From NCBI GenBank assembly GCA_049301335.1, contig JBAQKV010000047.1, forward strand, positions 1 to 12,144: 12,144 nucleotides of DNA, given 5' to 3'. The stretch's first letter is position 1, and the number at the start of each line of letters is the position of its first letter. The position numbers and the translations under genes were made by a program. The notes below the pieces were generated by a model. It was not told the DNA's origin. It did not search any database and saw nothing but the letters and a program-made list of their open reading frames with translations. The DNA comes from JANJWP01 sp049301335 (GTDB lineage: Bacteria; Patescibacteriota; Gracilibacteria; BD1-5; UBA2023). Shown here piece by piece: positions 1 to 8,782 of this stretch.

Positions 1-1284
1 GCCAAGGAGCCGGGGCGGCCGCTTTTCGGGGAAATGATGGGGGAGATCTACGCCGGCCGCGCCGATACGATCTTCGCTTGGGACATCGACCGCCTCTCCA
101 GGAACGAGGTCGACGAGTGAACGATCAAGTGGGCAATCCGCCAGGGGAAGATAAAGAAGGTGCACACGCATAACAGCGTCTACACGGAGCACGAGCTTTT
201 GACCATGTCGATTTTCCTCTCCCTGGGCGCCGAGGAAATCGCCAAGATGCGGCAGCGCGTCATGCGCCGTATGACGTCGATGATCGACGAGGGGAGAGTC
301 CCGTACCGCGCGCCTTACGGCTACCGCAACGCCGAGAACGGAACGGTCGTCGTCCAAGAATCCGAATCGGTCACGCTCCGGAAGGTCTTCGAACTCAGGA
401 AGAGCGGACTTTCCGTGCCGCAGATCTGCGACGAGCTGAACGCCTCCGGAGTCCCGACGAGGGGGCGGGGGAGGGATACCGACTCCGGAGTCTGGAAGGA
501 GACCCAGATCGACCGGATGCTCAAGAACGATTTCTACGTCGGGGTCGTCCGGTTCGCCGGCATGGTCGGCGACGGGATCCACGACACCGTGATATCCCGC
601 GACCTCTTCGACGACGTGAACGGCGATAACCGCGTGAACGTCGGATACCGAGTTCTCGAGTTCCCTCTGAAGGGAATCGTCACGGATCCGGACGGAAAGC
701 CGATGAAGGCCTCGCTCATCAAGAAGAAGTTCACCTACTACCACAACGACCGACACAAGCTTTCGATCTCCCAAAAGAGGATTTTCGAGCTTTGCCGTCC
801 TTTGGCCGAAAAATGGCGTATGCCGGCCGACCTACTGCCGCAGGCTCGGAAAATGATGCAAGACCTCGTAACGAGCGAAAATCGTGCCGTGTACGCGGAG
901 TTGGACGACGTGAAGAAACGGAAATCCGAGAACGAGAAGCGTCTGGAGAAGTTGGCCGACATGTACATAAGCGGCCGTATCGACGACGTGTCCTACGATT
1001 CGAAACGCTCGGAGTTCGAGGCGATCCGCGAGAAGCTCAAGTCCGACGAGTCGTCCCTCGAGGCGCTCGGATCCTCGATCGTGGAGAAGTTCGATATTTT
1101 GGTGAAACTCTTGGAAATCCTGTCCCGGTCTTACGAATCGGCCACCGACTCGGAAAAGGGTGTGCTTCTCAAATTCGCCCTGGTGAAACTCGAAGTAGGG
1201 GAGGGGAAATCCCTTCGGATACAGCAAAAAGAGGCGTTTGAACACCTCTTTTCGCTTAATATGTGTCAATGGCAGCCCCAGTAG
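1..1284 (+). CDS. Large serine recombinase, 5'-truncated by the window edge
   Basis: Site-specific DNA recombinase of the large serine family (resolvase plus Recombinase domains), of the kind that integrates or excises mobile elements. The window starts inside the resolvase domain, so the N-terminus with the catalytic serine is missing. Codons 29-35 read DIDRLSR, the conserved arginine motif; codon 40 is TGA (118-120) where relatives have Gly, so it is read as glycine. The Recombinase domain begins near APYGYR (codons 104-109). The usual zinc ribbon after the FPLKG motif (codons 221-225) has lost its cysteines (DPDGK in place of CxxCG). A charged, probably coiled-coil region spans about codons 285-360. 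The frame ends at TAG 1282-1284, inside the 3' end of tRNA-Trp on the other strand. The family call is firm; which element it belongs to cannot be seen. Confidence 0.88.
1226..1252 (-). terminator. Intrinsic terminator of the rpsB-tsf-tRNA-Trp operon
   Basis: On the minus strand an 8-bp perfect stem (arms 1227-1234 and 1245-1252, AAAAGAGG/CCTCTTTT), extended by three more pairs in the loop, is followed by a run of five T. It lies 18 bases beyond the 3' end of tRNA-Trp, where the operon should end. It also lies inside the last codons of the convergent recombinase and could work weakly in that direction too. Confidence 0.6.
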
Positions 1285-1344
1285 GAATCGAACCTACCCC
1301 GAGGGATTTGGAGTCCCTAATTCTAGCCGATAAACTATGGGGCT
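1270..1344 (-). tRNA. trnW: tRNA-Trp (anticodon CCA)
   Basis: A full cloverleaf folds on the minus strand. The acceptor stem is AGCCCCA/TGGGGCT, the D stem GTTT/GAAT with GG in the loop, and the anticodon stem AGGGA/TCCCT with loop CTCCAAA, giving anticodon CCA at 1309-1311. The variable loop has 4 nt and the T stem is GTAGG/CCTAC with loop TTCGATT. Discriminator G is followed by an encoded CCA. A CCA anticodon reads only UGG, so UGA is left free for a different (glycine) tRNA, which fits code 25. The gene lies 37 bases after tsf with no T-rich terminator between, so it is probably processed from the tsf transcript. Its 3' end overlaps the end of the recombinase frame. Confidence 0.95.
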
Positions 1345-1352
1345 ATGAACGG

Positions 1353-1369
1353 GAAGGGAAGACCCCTTC
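1353..1369 (-). other. Small hairpin between tsf and tRNA-Trp
   Basis: A 6-bp stem GAAGGG/CCCTTC with a 5-nt loop sits between the tsf stop and the tRNA. No T-run follows on the minus strand, so it is more likely a processing or stability element than a terminator. Confidence 0.35.
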
Positions 1370-1381
1370 ACCGTCTATTCA

Positions 1382-2170
1382 TTAGATGGAGAACTTCTGG
1401 AACGAAACGACGTTGCCAGCACCGATGAAGTCGCGGACCTTCTGATCCGGATTCACTACGAACGGCTGGGTTTCGAGAGCGTTTTCTTCCTTGAGCTTGG
1501 CCATCTTTCCTTCGATGATCTTCGAGAGGATGTCGGCCGGCTTTCCGGCGTTCTTCGGATCGTCCTGCATCTGGGCGAGTGCGATTTCGCGTTCCTTCGC
1601 TACGAATTCGGCATCTACGTCGTCCGGGCGGCAAACCTGCGGCTGGGAAGCTACGACGTGCATAGCTACGAGCTTGAGGTTGTCGGCGTCGGTTCCGGCC
1701 TTCGCTACGACGAGAGCGCCGTTCTTGAAGTTGGAGTGGACGTAGGAAGCGAGAACTTCGCCTTCGACCTTGGTGAGGGTCTTGATGACGAGGTTTTCAC
1801 CCACCTTGAGAGTGTATTCGGAAGCCTTGATGGCTTCTGCCTTTTCGAGTGCCTCGGCGTCGGTAGCGGATTCCTTGCGGATCGCGATGAACTGCGAGAG
1901 CATTTCTTCGAAGGTTTCGTTGCGGGCGACGAAGTCGGTTTCGCAGGTGACGACCACTACGTAAGCGGAAGTTCCTTCTACGACGATCTTGATCTTGCCT
2001 TCGGAGGTTTCGTTGCCGGCGCGCTTGGCGGCCTTGGCGATACCCTTTTTGCGGAGGACTTCGATGGCTGCTTCGATGTCTCCGTCGGTTTCGACGAGGG
2101 CGTTCTTGCAGTCTCCCATTCCTACGCCGGTACGGTCGCGGAGTTCCTTGACCATCTGTGCGGTAACCAT
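1382..2170 (-). CDS. tsf: Elongation factor Ts
   Basis: Guanine-nucleotide exchange factor that regenerates EF-Tu-GTP during elongation in the cytoplasm. The 262-residue product has the N-terminal UBA-like helix bundle (residues 1-45, with RTGVGMGDCKNAL) and the EF-Tu-contacting signature TDFVARN at residues 78-84. The dimerisation core follows, and length is normal for the family. It ends in TAA and contains no UGA codon. The start is the ATG giving MVTAQMVKELRDRTG, which matches the family N-terminus; no clear Shine-Dalgarno site precedes it. It follows rpsB on the same strand, the classic rpsB-tsf pairing, but with a small membrane-protein gene between them. Confidence 0.97.
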   Translation of the reverse strand: MVTAQMVKELRDRTGVGMGDCKNALVETDGDIEAAIEVLRKKGIAKAAKRAGNETSEGKIKIVVEGTSAYVVVVTCETDFVARNETFEEMLSQFIAIRKESATDAEALEKAEAIKASEYTLKVGENLVIKTLTKVEGEVLASYVHSNFKNGALVVAKAGTDADNLKLVAMHVVASQPQVCRPDDVDAEFVAKEREIALAQMQDDPKNAGKPADILSKIIEGKMAKLKEENALETQPFVVNPDQKVRDFIGAGNVVSFQKFSI

Positions 2171-2189
2171 GTGGTTTGCTGTTTAGGTA

Positions 2190-2519
2190 TTATTTGGAGT
2201 TCTTATTTACGGCTTCTGCGATCGCTTCCACGAAACCCGGGAGGTACTTTTCGCCGTTGAAGGCCTTGTACGCCGAGAATGCGGCGAGAACGAAGTAGAA
2301 GAACCAGAGAAGCGCTCATGCCACGAGCGACACGAGGAAGGTGACGACGAAGTACGAAGCGCCCACGCGAACGTGGAACGCTACGAAATCTTCGCGGCCC
2401 TTATCGAGGAAGTAGGGAAGAAGGAATCCCAGAGGGAAGTAGCAGACCGCTCCAAGGACGCGTTCGTCCTTGGGCGGGAGGTTGCTCTCTTCGAATACGT
2501 CTTCGTTTCCGGTCGTCAT
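2190..2519 (-). CDS. Small membrane protein, DUF4870/Tic20-like
   Basis: A 109-residue protein, continuous only if the TGA at 2316-2318 is read as glycine (residue 68). Without that, the frame would stop in the middle of a hydrophobic helix (SLVA-G-ALLWFFYF). Residues about 21-39 form a first membrane segment (VLGAVCYFPLGFLLPYFLD). The motif FVAFHVRVGASY (about 46-57) resembles the FVRFHAxQA motif of DUF4870, and two closely spaced hydrophobic stretches follow (about 55-85). The C-terminus is short and polar, ending in TAA. It lies between rpsB (12 bases away) and tsf (19 bases away), so it is co-transcribed with both. Function is unknown; the DUF4870 assignment is from pattern memory and moderate. 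Confidence 0.8.
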
Positions 2520-2531
2520 GTTCCGAGGGGA

Positions 2532-3290
2532 TTATTCTTCGGATGCTTCGGTTTCGGTAGCTTCGCCGTTCTTCGGAGCGATGCGTTCGGTCTTGAAGAT
2601 GTTTTCCTTCTTAGCGCGGAAAAGTGCCGGCTTGAGGTATTCGAGGACGAACTTGAGGGACTTGATGGAGTTGACGTTGCACGGAACGAAGTCGGTGGTG
2701 TTGTCGATGTCTCCGGTGGAACCGAGGAGCGCGTAGGTCGGGAGGCGGAGCTTGTTGGCTTCGGCGAGAGCGAGGCCTTCGTAGTATCCGTCTACGACGA
2801 ATACGGCGTCCGGGGTGCGCTTGAGGTCCTTGATACCTTCGTACGCCTTGCGGAGCTTGTCGAGTTCCTTGAGTTTCTGGGACTTTTCCTTCTTGGTGAG
2901 GGTGTCGAGAGCGCCGTCTTCGAGATCCTTTTCGATCTTGTTGTAGGTGGCGATGCGACGCTTGATGGTCGGGAAGTTGGTGAGGAGGCCCGGAACCCAC
3001 TTGCTGTCGATGTAATAGCAGTTGGTTTCCATCGCGACTTCTTTTACGAGTTCGCGTGCCTGGAGCTTGGTACCTACGATGAGAACCGATTTGCCCTTGG
3101 AGGAAAGGTCGGCGAGAGCCGCCTTAACCGCTTCGAGGCGGGTTGCGGTCTTCGAGAGGTCGAAGACGTGGGTGTGGTTCTGTACGCCGTAGATGTAGTC
3201 GCGCATCTTAGCGGACCAGTACTGGCGCTTGTGGCCGATGTGCACCGCGTTTGCGAGCATATCCTTAACGAGGGCGGTGTTTGCCGTCAT
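2532..3290 (-). CDS. rpsB: 30S ribosomal protein S2 (uS2)
   Basis: Structural protein of the small ribosomal subunit that is also needed to bind uS1 in many bacteria. The 252-residue product carries the family landmarks in order: HIGHKRQYWSAKMRDYIYG near residues 18-36, the VGTK motif, KWVPGLLTNFPTIKRRI, and the late motif VPCNVNS. The charged helical hairpin (about residues 105-150) is the S2 coiled-coil insert. The C-terminal tail is acidic (ATETEASEE). It ends in TAA and has no UGA codons. The ATG start at 3290 matches the family; no good Shine-Dalgarno site precedes it. It is the first gene of the rpsB operon, downstream of a structured leader and of the terminator of the upstream protease gene. 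Confidence 0.97.
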   Translation of the reverse strand: MTANTALVKDMLANAVHIGHKRQYWSAKMRDYIYGVQNHTHVFDLSKTATRLEAVKAALADLSSKGKSVLIVGTKLQARELVKEVAMETNCYYIDSKWVPGLLTNFPTIKRRIATYNKIEKDLEDGALDTLTKKEKSQKLKELDKLRKAYEGIKDLKRTPDAVFVVDGYYEGLALAEANKLRLPTYALLGSTGDIDNTTDFVPCNVNSIKSLKFVLEYLKPALFRAKKENIFKTERIAPKNGEATETEASEE

Positions 3291-3328
3291 ATGGAGAAAA
3301 AAGGTAATCCTTAAAATGGAGTCTCGTG

Positions 3329-3370
3329 ACGGGCTTGAGGAATGCGGTAACCCGCATCAGGACAAGCCGT
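3329..3370 (-). promoter_or_regulatory. Structured 5' leader upstream of rpsB
   Basis: The minus-strand sequence folds into an outer stem ACGGCTTG/CAAGCCCGT (8 bp, one bulged C). Inside an internal loop it holds an inner perfect 6-bp stem ATGCGG/CCGCAT with tetraloop GTTA. It lies 39 bases upstream of the rpsB ATG, where many bacteria carry an autoregulatory ribosomal-protein leader. A TTGACA box lies just upstream (3375-3380), but the sequence 17 bp further on (ATGCGG) is a poor -10, so the promoter is not placed. Regulation by S2 is inference. Confidence 0.4.
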
Positions 3371-3378
3371 TTAATGTC

Positions 3379-3421
3379 AAAAAAACCCGGTCTCCTCTTC
3401 TTATTCCGAAGGGAAACCGGG
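3379..3421 (-). terminator. Intrinsic terminator of the M4 protease gene
   Basis: On the minus strand a long hairpin (CCCGGT/ACCGGG at the base, then TCC/GGA and CTTC/GAAG with a mismatch and a bulge) is followed directly by seven T. It lies 47 bases past the protease stop codon and ahead of the rpsB leader, separating the two transcripts. Confidence 0.85.
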
Positions 3422-3468
3422 GAGATTATATGCGGATTTTCCTATCCGCAAGCGGAAATACCGACTTT

Positions 3469-6400
3469 TTACTTGTTGGTTGCAGGCTTCCGTACGTTTT
3501 TCTTCTTCGCCGGCTTTTTCGCATCGGCCGCTTTTTGCGAAAGCTGTTCCGAAACGTACGACAGAACGGCTTTTTCTCCGCCCTTCGTTTTGGATTTCGA
3601 GAGCTTCGCCATGTTCGCCGCAGCCTTGGCGAGCGCATCGGATTTCGCTTCCGGAGTTTTTCCTTCGAGGTTGAGCGATTTGACGATGCGGTCTACCACG
3701 AGGCGGTCGATTTTCGGTTTTACGCCTTGCGGTACGTTTTTGGACGCGGCGTTTTTTCCTAATTTCGCGAGCGTGCCGGTCTTGGCGATTTCGTTCGCCG
3801 CCGCGTACGGATCTTCGGACGGTTTCACGTTCTTCTTGCTGGGGACGTTCTTCTTGTTCGTATTCGGGGTTTGCGAAGTTCCGGTTCCCGAAACGCTTCC
3901 GGTTTGGGCAACGGGGGTTTGCGTTGCCGGTGCGGAATATCCGCCGCCGCCTCCTCCTCCGCCGCCGGACGAACTGCGGACCACGGCGTTTTTCGAAGTG
4001 ACGGTGAACGTTGCGGATACTCATCCTGCGTTGAGCGTCGCAGACGCCGTTCCGAGCGCGTTCGCGGACGATACGACCTTAACGCGCACGCTGTCGCCGG
4101 AAGTCACGGTGGACGCTCCGGTAACGAAAGCGGCGTTGTTTACCGAGTAGCTTCCGCCGCTGACGGCCACGGTCGCGGGGGCGTTGAATCCGGTAAGGGT
4201 CGCCGGATCGGAGATGACTTCCGACGAGAATTCCGCACCGCTCTTCGGAGCGAAAGAATACGCGTCCGGTACGGAATCGCTCGGTGCGGCGAATCCGTAG
4301 TACGAGAAATGGTCGGCTTCGAATTGGCATACGCCCGCCGCAACCACGCATTCCGATACGTGCTGGAAACTGACCCCGTCGTTGGAGTGGTAGACGCGGA
4401 GGGTTTTGCCGTTGAGACTTGTTCCCACGTCTACCTTCACGGTTACGGTTTTTCCCGAGAACGCGAGCCTCGCGGTATCGTTACCGATGGCGAAAACCGA
4501 ACCGGTCTGCGAGTATCCCGTATCGCTCACGCTGCCGGATACCGATGCCGTTTTCGGTGCGGAGAATTTGCCGTCCCAGCCGTTGGTTCCGATGACGAGT
4601 CCGTCGAGAGGGAAACGGGCGGAATGCTTTCCGTCGTCGCTGTACACGGTCACGGAGCCGCTCGAATTTCCGAATTCGGCGCCAGTGGAACTGGAGTCCT
4701 GGAACCACACGGAACCCGTAGCGGTAATGTCGTTTCCGTAATCGGAGGACGTCGCCGTCTTAGGGGTCTTTACCGCGATTGCGGGGCTCTTCGTTCCGTC
4801 TTTTCCGTTTACCGTTCCGTACGCCTTGAAATAGTACTGCGTATCGGCGGTGAGTTCGGATACGGTCACGGAATGGCTCGTGCCGCTATTGGATTCCGTT
4901 ACGGTTCCGGTAAGCGCGTTCACGTCGGTTCAATACGCTACCGATCCAAGGGAATCTACGTCGGTCGCGAAGGTCGCTACGAATCCCGTGCCGGTAATCT
5001 GCGACGCGGATGTGCCGGAAACTACGGGAGTTCTCGTTACGGTGACGCTCACGGTCGTTACGTGGCCCACGGAGTCGGTGGCGGAAGCTTCGAACGTGGA
5101 ATCTCCGGAGGGGAGCGACAGGGTTTTCGTCCAATTTCCGTTCGAGAGGGGCATAGTTTGTCCTCAGACGGTGAACGTCGCCAATCCTCCGGCGTCGGAG
5201 ACGCTTCCCGTGAGGACGATCTGCGAGCCTTCGGCCGAGCCGCCGTTCGAATGCGAAGTTATGGAAAGCGTAGGGAGTGCCGTGTCCACGGTAATTACGG
5301 CGTTCGCCGAAGTGGATACGCCAGCGAGGTCCGTAAAGGTGACGTACGCGGTCTTGGATCCGTCTCCCGCGGAAAGGTCGAGCGCGACGTCCGCGCTCGA
5401 TCCTCCGGCCAGTGTTCAGGTATGCGTGCCTACCACGTCTCCGGTGATTTCGTAATCGACGGTCTTGCTTGCGGAAATCCGAGCCGTGGACGAGTTGGAG
5501 CCGATAATCGCTCCGCTCAGGAATGAAACGCTTCCGTCCGCCGGTACGACGGATTTTCCTACGGTTCCGAGCGCGGTAGCCCCGACGTTTCCGACGGAGT
5601 CGGTGACGTATGCGGAATAGCTGACCATTCCGTCGTCGAACGAAGAGAGGTCGAAAGTCGACGCGAACCTTCCGTCGGATCAGATGACGAGCGTTCCGCT
5701 GGTGGAATGCGCCGAATTTCGATCGTGGATTTCATAGGTTACCGAGTTTCCGATTTCCCCGCTTCCGGAAAGTCCGGAGAGAACGACGGAACCTACCGTT
5801 CCGGTTCCGATCATGGAGTTGCCGTTCAAGGAGAAATCCGTCGGCGCGTCGGGAGCGACGGTGTCCACGTACGCGTTCACGGAGTCGGAAGCGGACGAAT
5901 TTCCGGCTACGTCGTACGCGGTGACGCGGAAGAAGTGGGCTCCTTCGCCGAGAGTCAGCGTAACGCCGGTGGAGCTCGTAGTACCGGAATGGGTGAGCCG
6001 TACGAAATCGAAGTCGTCCGATACCTCGTACCGGTACGGTTCGGGCGGAAGTCCGGATCCGGTATCGGAGGTGGCGGTCCATTCGAACGCCACGTCAGCG
6101 ATCTTGGAATTCGTTATGAAGGGCGAAGCGATCGGTTTCGTGGGTGCGGCGGAGTCGACGAAGAAGGTTTTTTCGTAGATGGGGGAAACGAAATTCCGCG
6201 CGTTCTTATATTGGAAGCGGATGACGTTCGTACTGTCCGGCGCGGAGACGAGGGGGATGGAAACGGTTCCGGATGCCGATGCCCTGGTGATCGTATCGGC
6301 GTTCACGTTCTGAAACAGGTACGTTCCCTGTCCGTCGAGCGAAACGATCGCGGCGAGGCCGTTTTTCGAGAATACGTTCCCGCTTCCGGTCGTCGACGTC

Positions 6401-8682
6401 ACGTCGACGTTCCCCGTCATCGTTTCGATATGCACGGCGTCGATTCCCACTTGGTCGAGACCGCCCGAGAGCGTATTGTCCTTCGCGTAGGTCCAAGTGA
6501 ATTCGTGCGGTCCGTTCCCAATGGAAGCGGTTACCGGCATCCAGGCGTTCTCTCAGGACAATTCGTTTTTAAGGTTCCCGTCGACGTAGAGCTTGAGTTT
6601 GTCATACCCCTTTTCGCTCGACGTCCTCGCGAAAAACGAAAGGTAGCCGGTATCGGTGGTTGCCGAATAGGTGACGCTTGCGGATTCTTTATCGGCGAGG
6701 CCCGGCGACTGGAGGGAATTGTTCCCGATCGCTCCCGTGGCGCTGGTGAGCGTCCAATTTCCGGAACCCGAAGTAGTCCACCCGGCCGGTACGGATACGT
6801 CGTTTTCGAAACTTTCGTCTGCGGTCACGAATGCCGGATACGCGATTTCTTCATTGACGCCCACTGCGTCCCACGCGTTCGCGACGGATGCGGCGTATGC
6901 CGGATTCACGGCGTTCGCCGCGTCGATCCAGGCTTGTCGGACGGTCTGGTAGGTGGCCTCGCTGGTAACGAAGTTACTGTTCGCTTCGTACGCTACGCGC
7001 GCGGCATTCTGCAATCCGATTCCGTCAACGCTGTACAAAAGACCGTCGTTGACGCCCTTGCCGCCTTCTGCGAGAAGGTAATAGAAGAAATTCTGCACGC
7101 CGCTGTTCTGGTGGACGCCGCCGTTATCGCCGGTTCCCGAGTACCAATAGGTTCCCTTGTACTTGGTGGGCTGTTCGCTGCCGGTGCCTACCGTAGCGGT
7201 ATTCGCCGGGTCGCGCATGTCGCGGAGCGACGCGTATCCGATACTGGGAAGGCGGAGGATGTCTTCGCCCATGAGCCAGTCGCCTTTGCCCGCGGCGGCG
7301 TTCGGATAGGAGGCGCGATCGTCCTGCTGGTTGAGGAGCTCGACCGTTGCTCCCATAATGTCGGAGAACGATTCGTTGAGCGCTCCGGCTTCGTTGAGAT
7401 ATACGAGGTTCGAGGTATTTTCCGTCCAAGCGTGGGAAAACTCGTGCGCCATGACGTCGAGGCTTCCGAAGTTGTCGTAATTCGTTCCGTCGCCATCTCC
7501 TATGAAAATGGCGTTTCCCGGTTCCCAGTATGCATTGTTGTATCAGGTTCCGGTATGTACCGCAATTCCGAGCATCGTTTGCCCCGTCGAGCTGAAAGCG
7601 ATGTTTTGGACGGTGAATCCGAGGGGCTTGTAGAAATCGAGGGTTTTTTGGATGTTGTAAGCCGCAGAAGTTTCAGCAGGGTCGCTCGTTCCCCAGTTTG
7701 ACGACAATCTTTGAGCGACGGATTTAGAGTCAGAGTACGTAACGGTATTTGGAGAATCATTGTATATGAACGTCGACCTGTCATAGTCCCACATGTAGTA
7801 CGTTGCGTTTGCCGTATCTACGGTTCAGGAAAACGCCACCGATCATCCGCCCTCTCCCGACAAGAGATTGCCCGAGATGTCCACAGGAATATCGGCGTGC
7901 ATTATGGTATCGTACGAGCGGATCGTTTTCCCGCTTTTCGCGTCTATTACGTAGCGGATTTTGGACGGGCCGTTCTTTTTCGTCTCGAAAGACGCGTCGT
8001 ATTGCCAGACGAGATCCTGTCCCGAGGCTTCCGCCAAAATGGCGAGTTCGGGTTTCGAAACCTTGAATTTCGGCTGCTTTCCGTATGCGGCGGTCGCTAC
8101 TGCGACGGCTTGCTTGGAAGTTACGACCGGCGTCGTTCCTACGGTCACGTCCGCGACGTAATCGCCGTCAATCTGGTAGAGGTCGCCGTTTTTGCTTACG
8201 TGGCCCACGACGTCCGCTCCGATTACCGGAAGGCCCGAATAGGACTGCTTCAGGCGTACGTGCTTTTCACCCGTGAGTTTGGACACGGTTTCGGATTCGG
8301 TGACGAGCTTGGCCTTTTTCGCTCAGTTTTTCTGGGCGTAGAGAGGGGAGAGGTCGTCAAATACCGCCTGCACGTCGGAGGCGACGTTCTTGGAAGCTTT
8401 GGATTTGAGTCCCGTGATTTGGTTCGGTTTCGCGGCCGCGTCGTTCCAACGGATTTCCGCCCCTGAGTATTTTGCGGTCTTTCCGTTCTTTTCGAGAACG
8501 GATTTCTGCGCTTTGAGCCGGTTTTTGAGTTCGGTAGGCGCTTTCGCCGCCCCCGCTTGCGACGCCGTCTTTTGGACGGATTTCGGCGCGGTTGCGGCGA
8601 ACGTTGCCGGAACGCCTACGGAATTTGCGAAAATCGCGAGCGAAGCGGCAGCTGCGACGATTTTTTTGAACAGCGGGGACAT
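3469..8682 (-). CDS. Giant secreted thermolysin-like (M4) metalloprotease with Ig-like tail
   Basis: Extracellular zinc endopeptidase of 1737 residues, continuous only with UGA read as Gly at residues 120, 280, 286, 380, 710, 1001, 1089, 1173, 1251 and 1554. A signal peptide (residues 1 to about 30) is followed by an FTP/PepSY-type inhibitory propeptide (about 125-280). The catalytic domain (about 285-600) has zinc ligands H413 and H417 in HEFSH, catalytic E414, third ligand E437 (NESFSD) and catalytic H524 (NGGVHQNSG). GYNNAYW (380-386) matches thermolysin, with its Gly encoded by UGA. Then come a jelly-roll domain (about 623-765), several Ig/FN3-like domains (about 790-1290), a surface beta-region (about 1295-1565), nine glycines (1573-1581) and a Lys-rich tail. 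No sorting motif or C-terminal membrane segment is visible. No Shine-Dalgarno site. Substrate unknown; action on host or prey surfaces is inference. Confidence 0.93.
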
Positions 8683-8752
8683 GTGGCCGGAACGGTTACG
8701 GCAATATCCTTACTATTGAGCCACAAAGGCTTTCGTTTCGCAATTATTTCGA

Positions 8753-8758
8753 TACAAT
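8753..8758 (+). promoter_or_regulatory. Possible -10 box of gatB
   Basis: TACAAT lies 24 bases upstream of the gatB ATG in the 100-bp divergent region shared with the protease gene. No convincing -35 box is found 16-18 bp upstream, and no Shine-Dalgarno site is visible. Weak candidate; the promoter for the protease on the other strand could not be placed. Confidence 0.3.
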
Positions 8759-8782
8759 CCGCAGGTTCTTTTTCCAGCAATT

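Noticed and set aside
3352..3380. TTGACA with ATGCGG 17 bp away as the rpsB promoter
   Set aside because: The -10 match is too poor, and the element lies inside a stem-loop; the rpsB promoter remains unplaced.
3941..3970. Triplet repeat tract as a CRISPR or regulatory repeat
   Set aside because: It is coding sequence for nine glycines in the protease; there are no spacers or longer repeat units. I saw no CRISPR array in the window.
3871..5526. Plus-strand open frame of 551 codons
   Set aside because: Shadow of the protease gene's Ig-like region; Arg/Gly/Ser-rich and without any recognisable motif.
5707..7701. Long plus-strand open frame (664 codons) opposite the protease gene
   Set aside because: It is the complement of a coding strand with strong codon bias. 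The product is Arg/Gly/Val-rich without domains, while the minus strand carries a clear M4 protease.
3469..8682. Protease region as a decayed pseudogene or a row of small genes
   Set aside because: All breaks are TGA in one unchanged frame, several at conserved glycines, with no frameshift and an intact active site; recoding explains it better.
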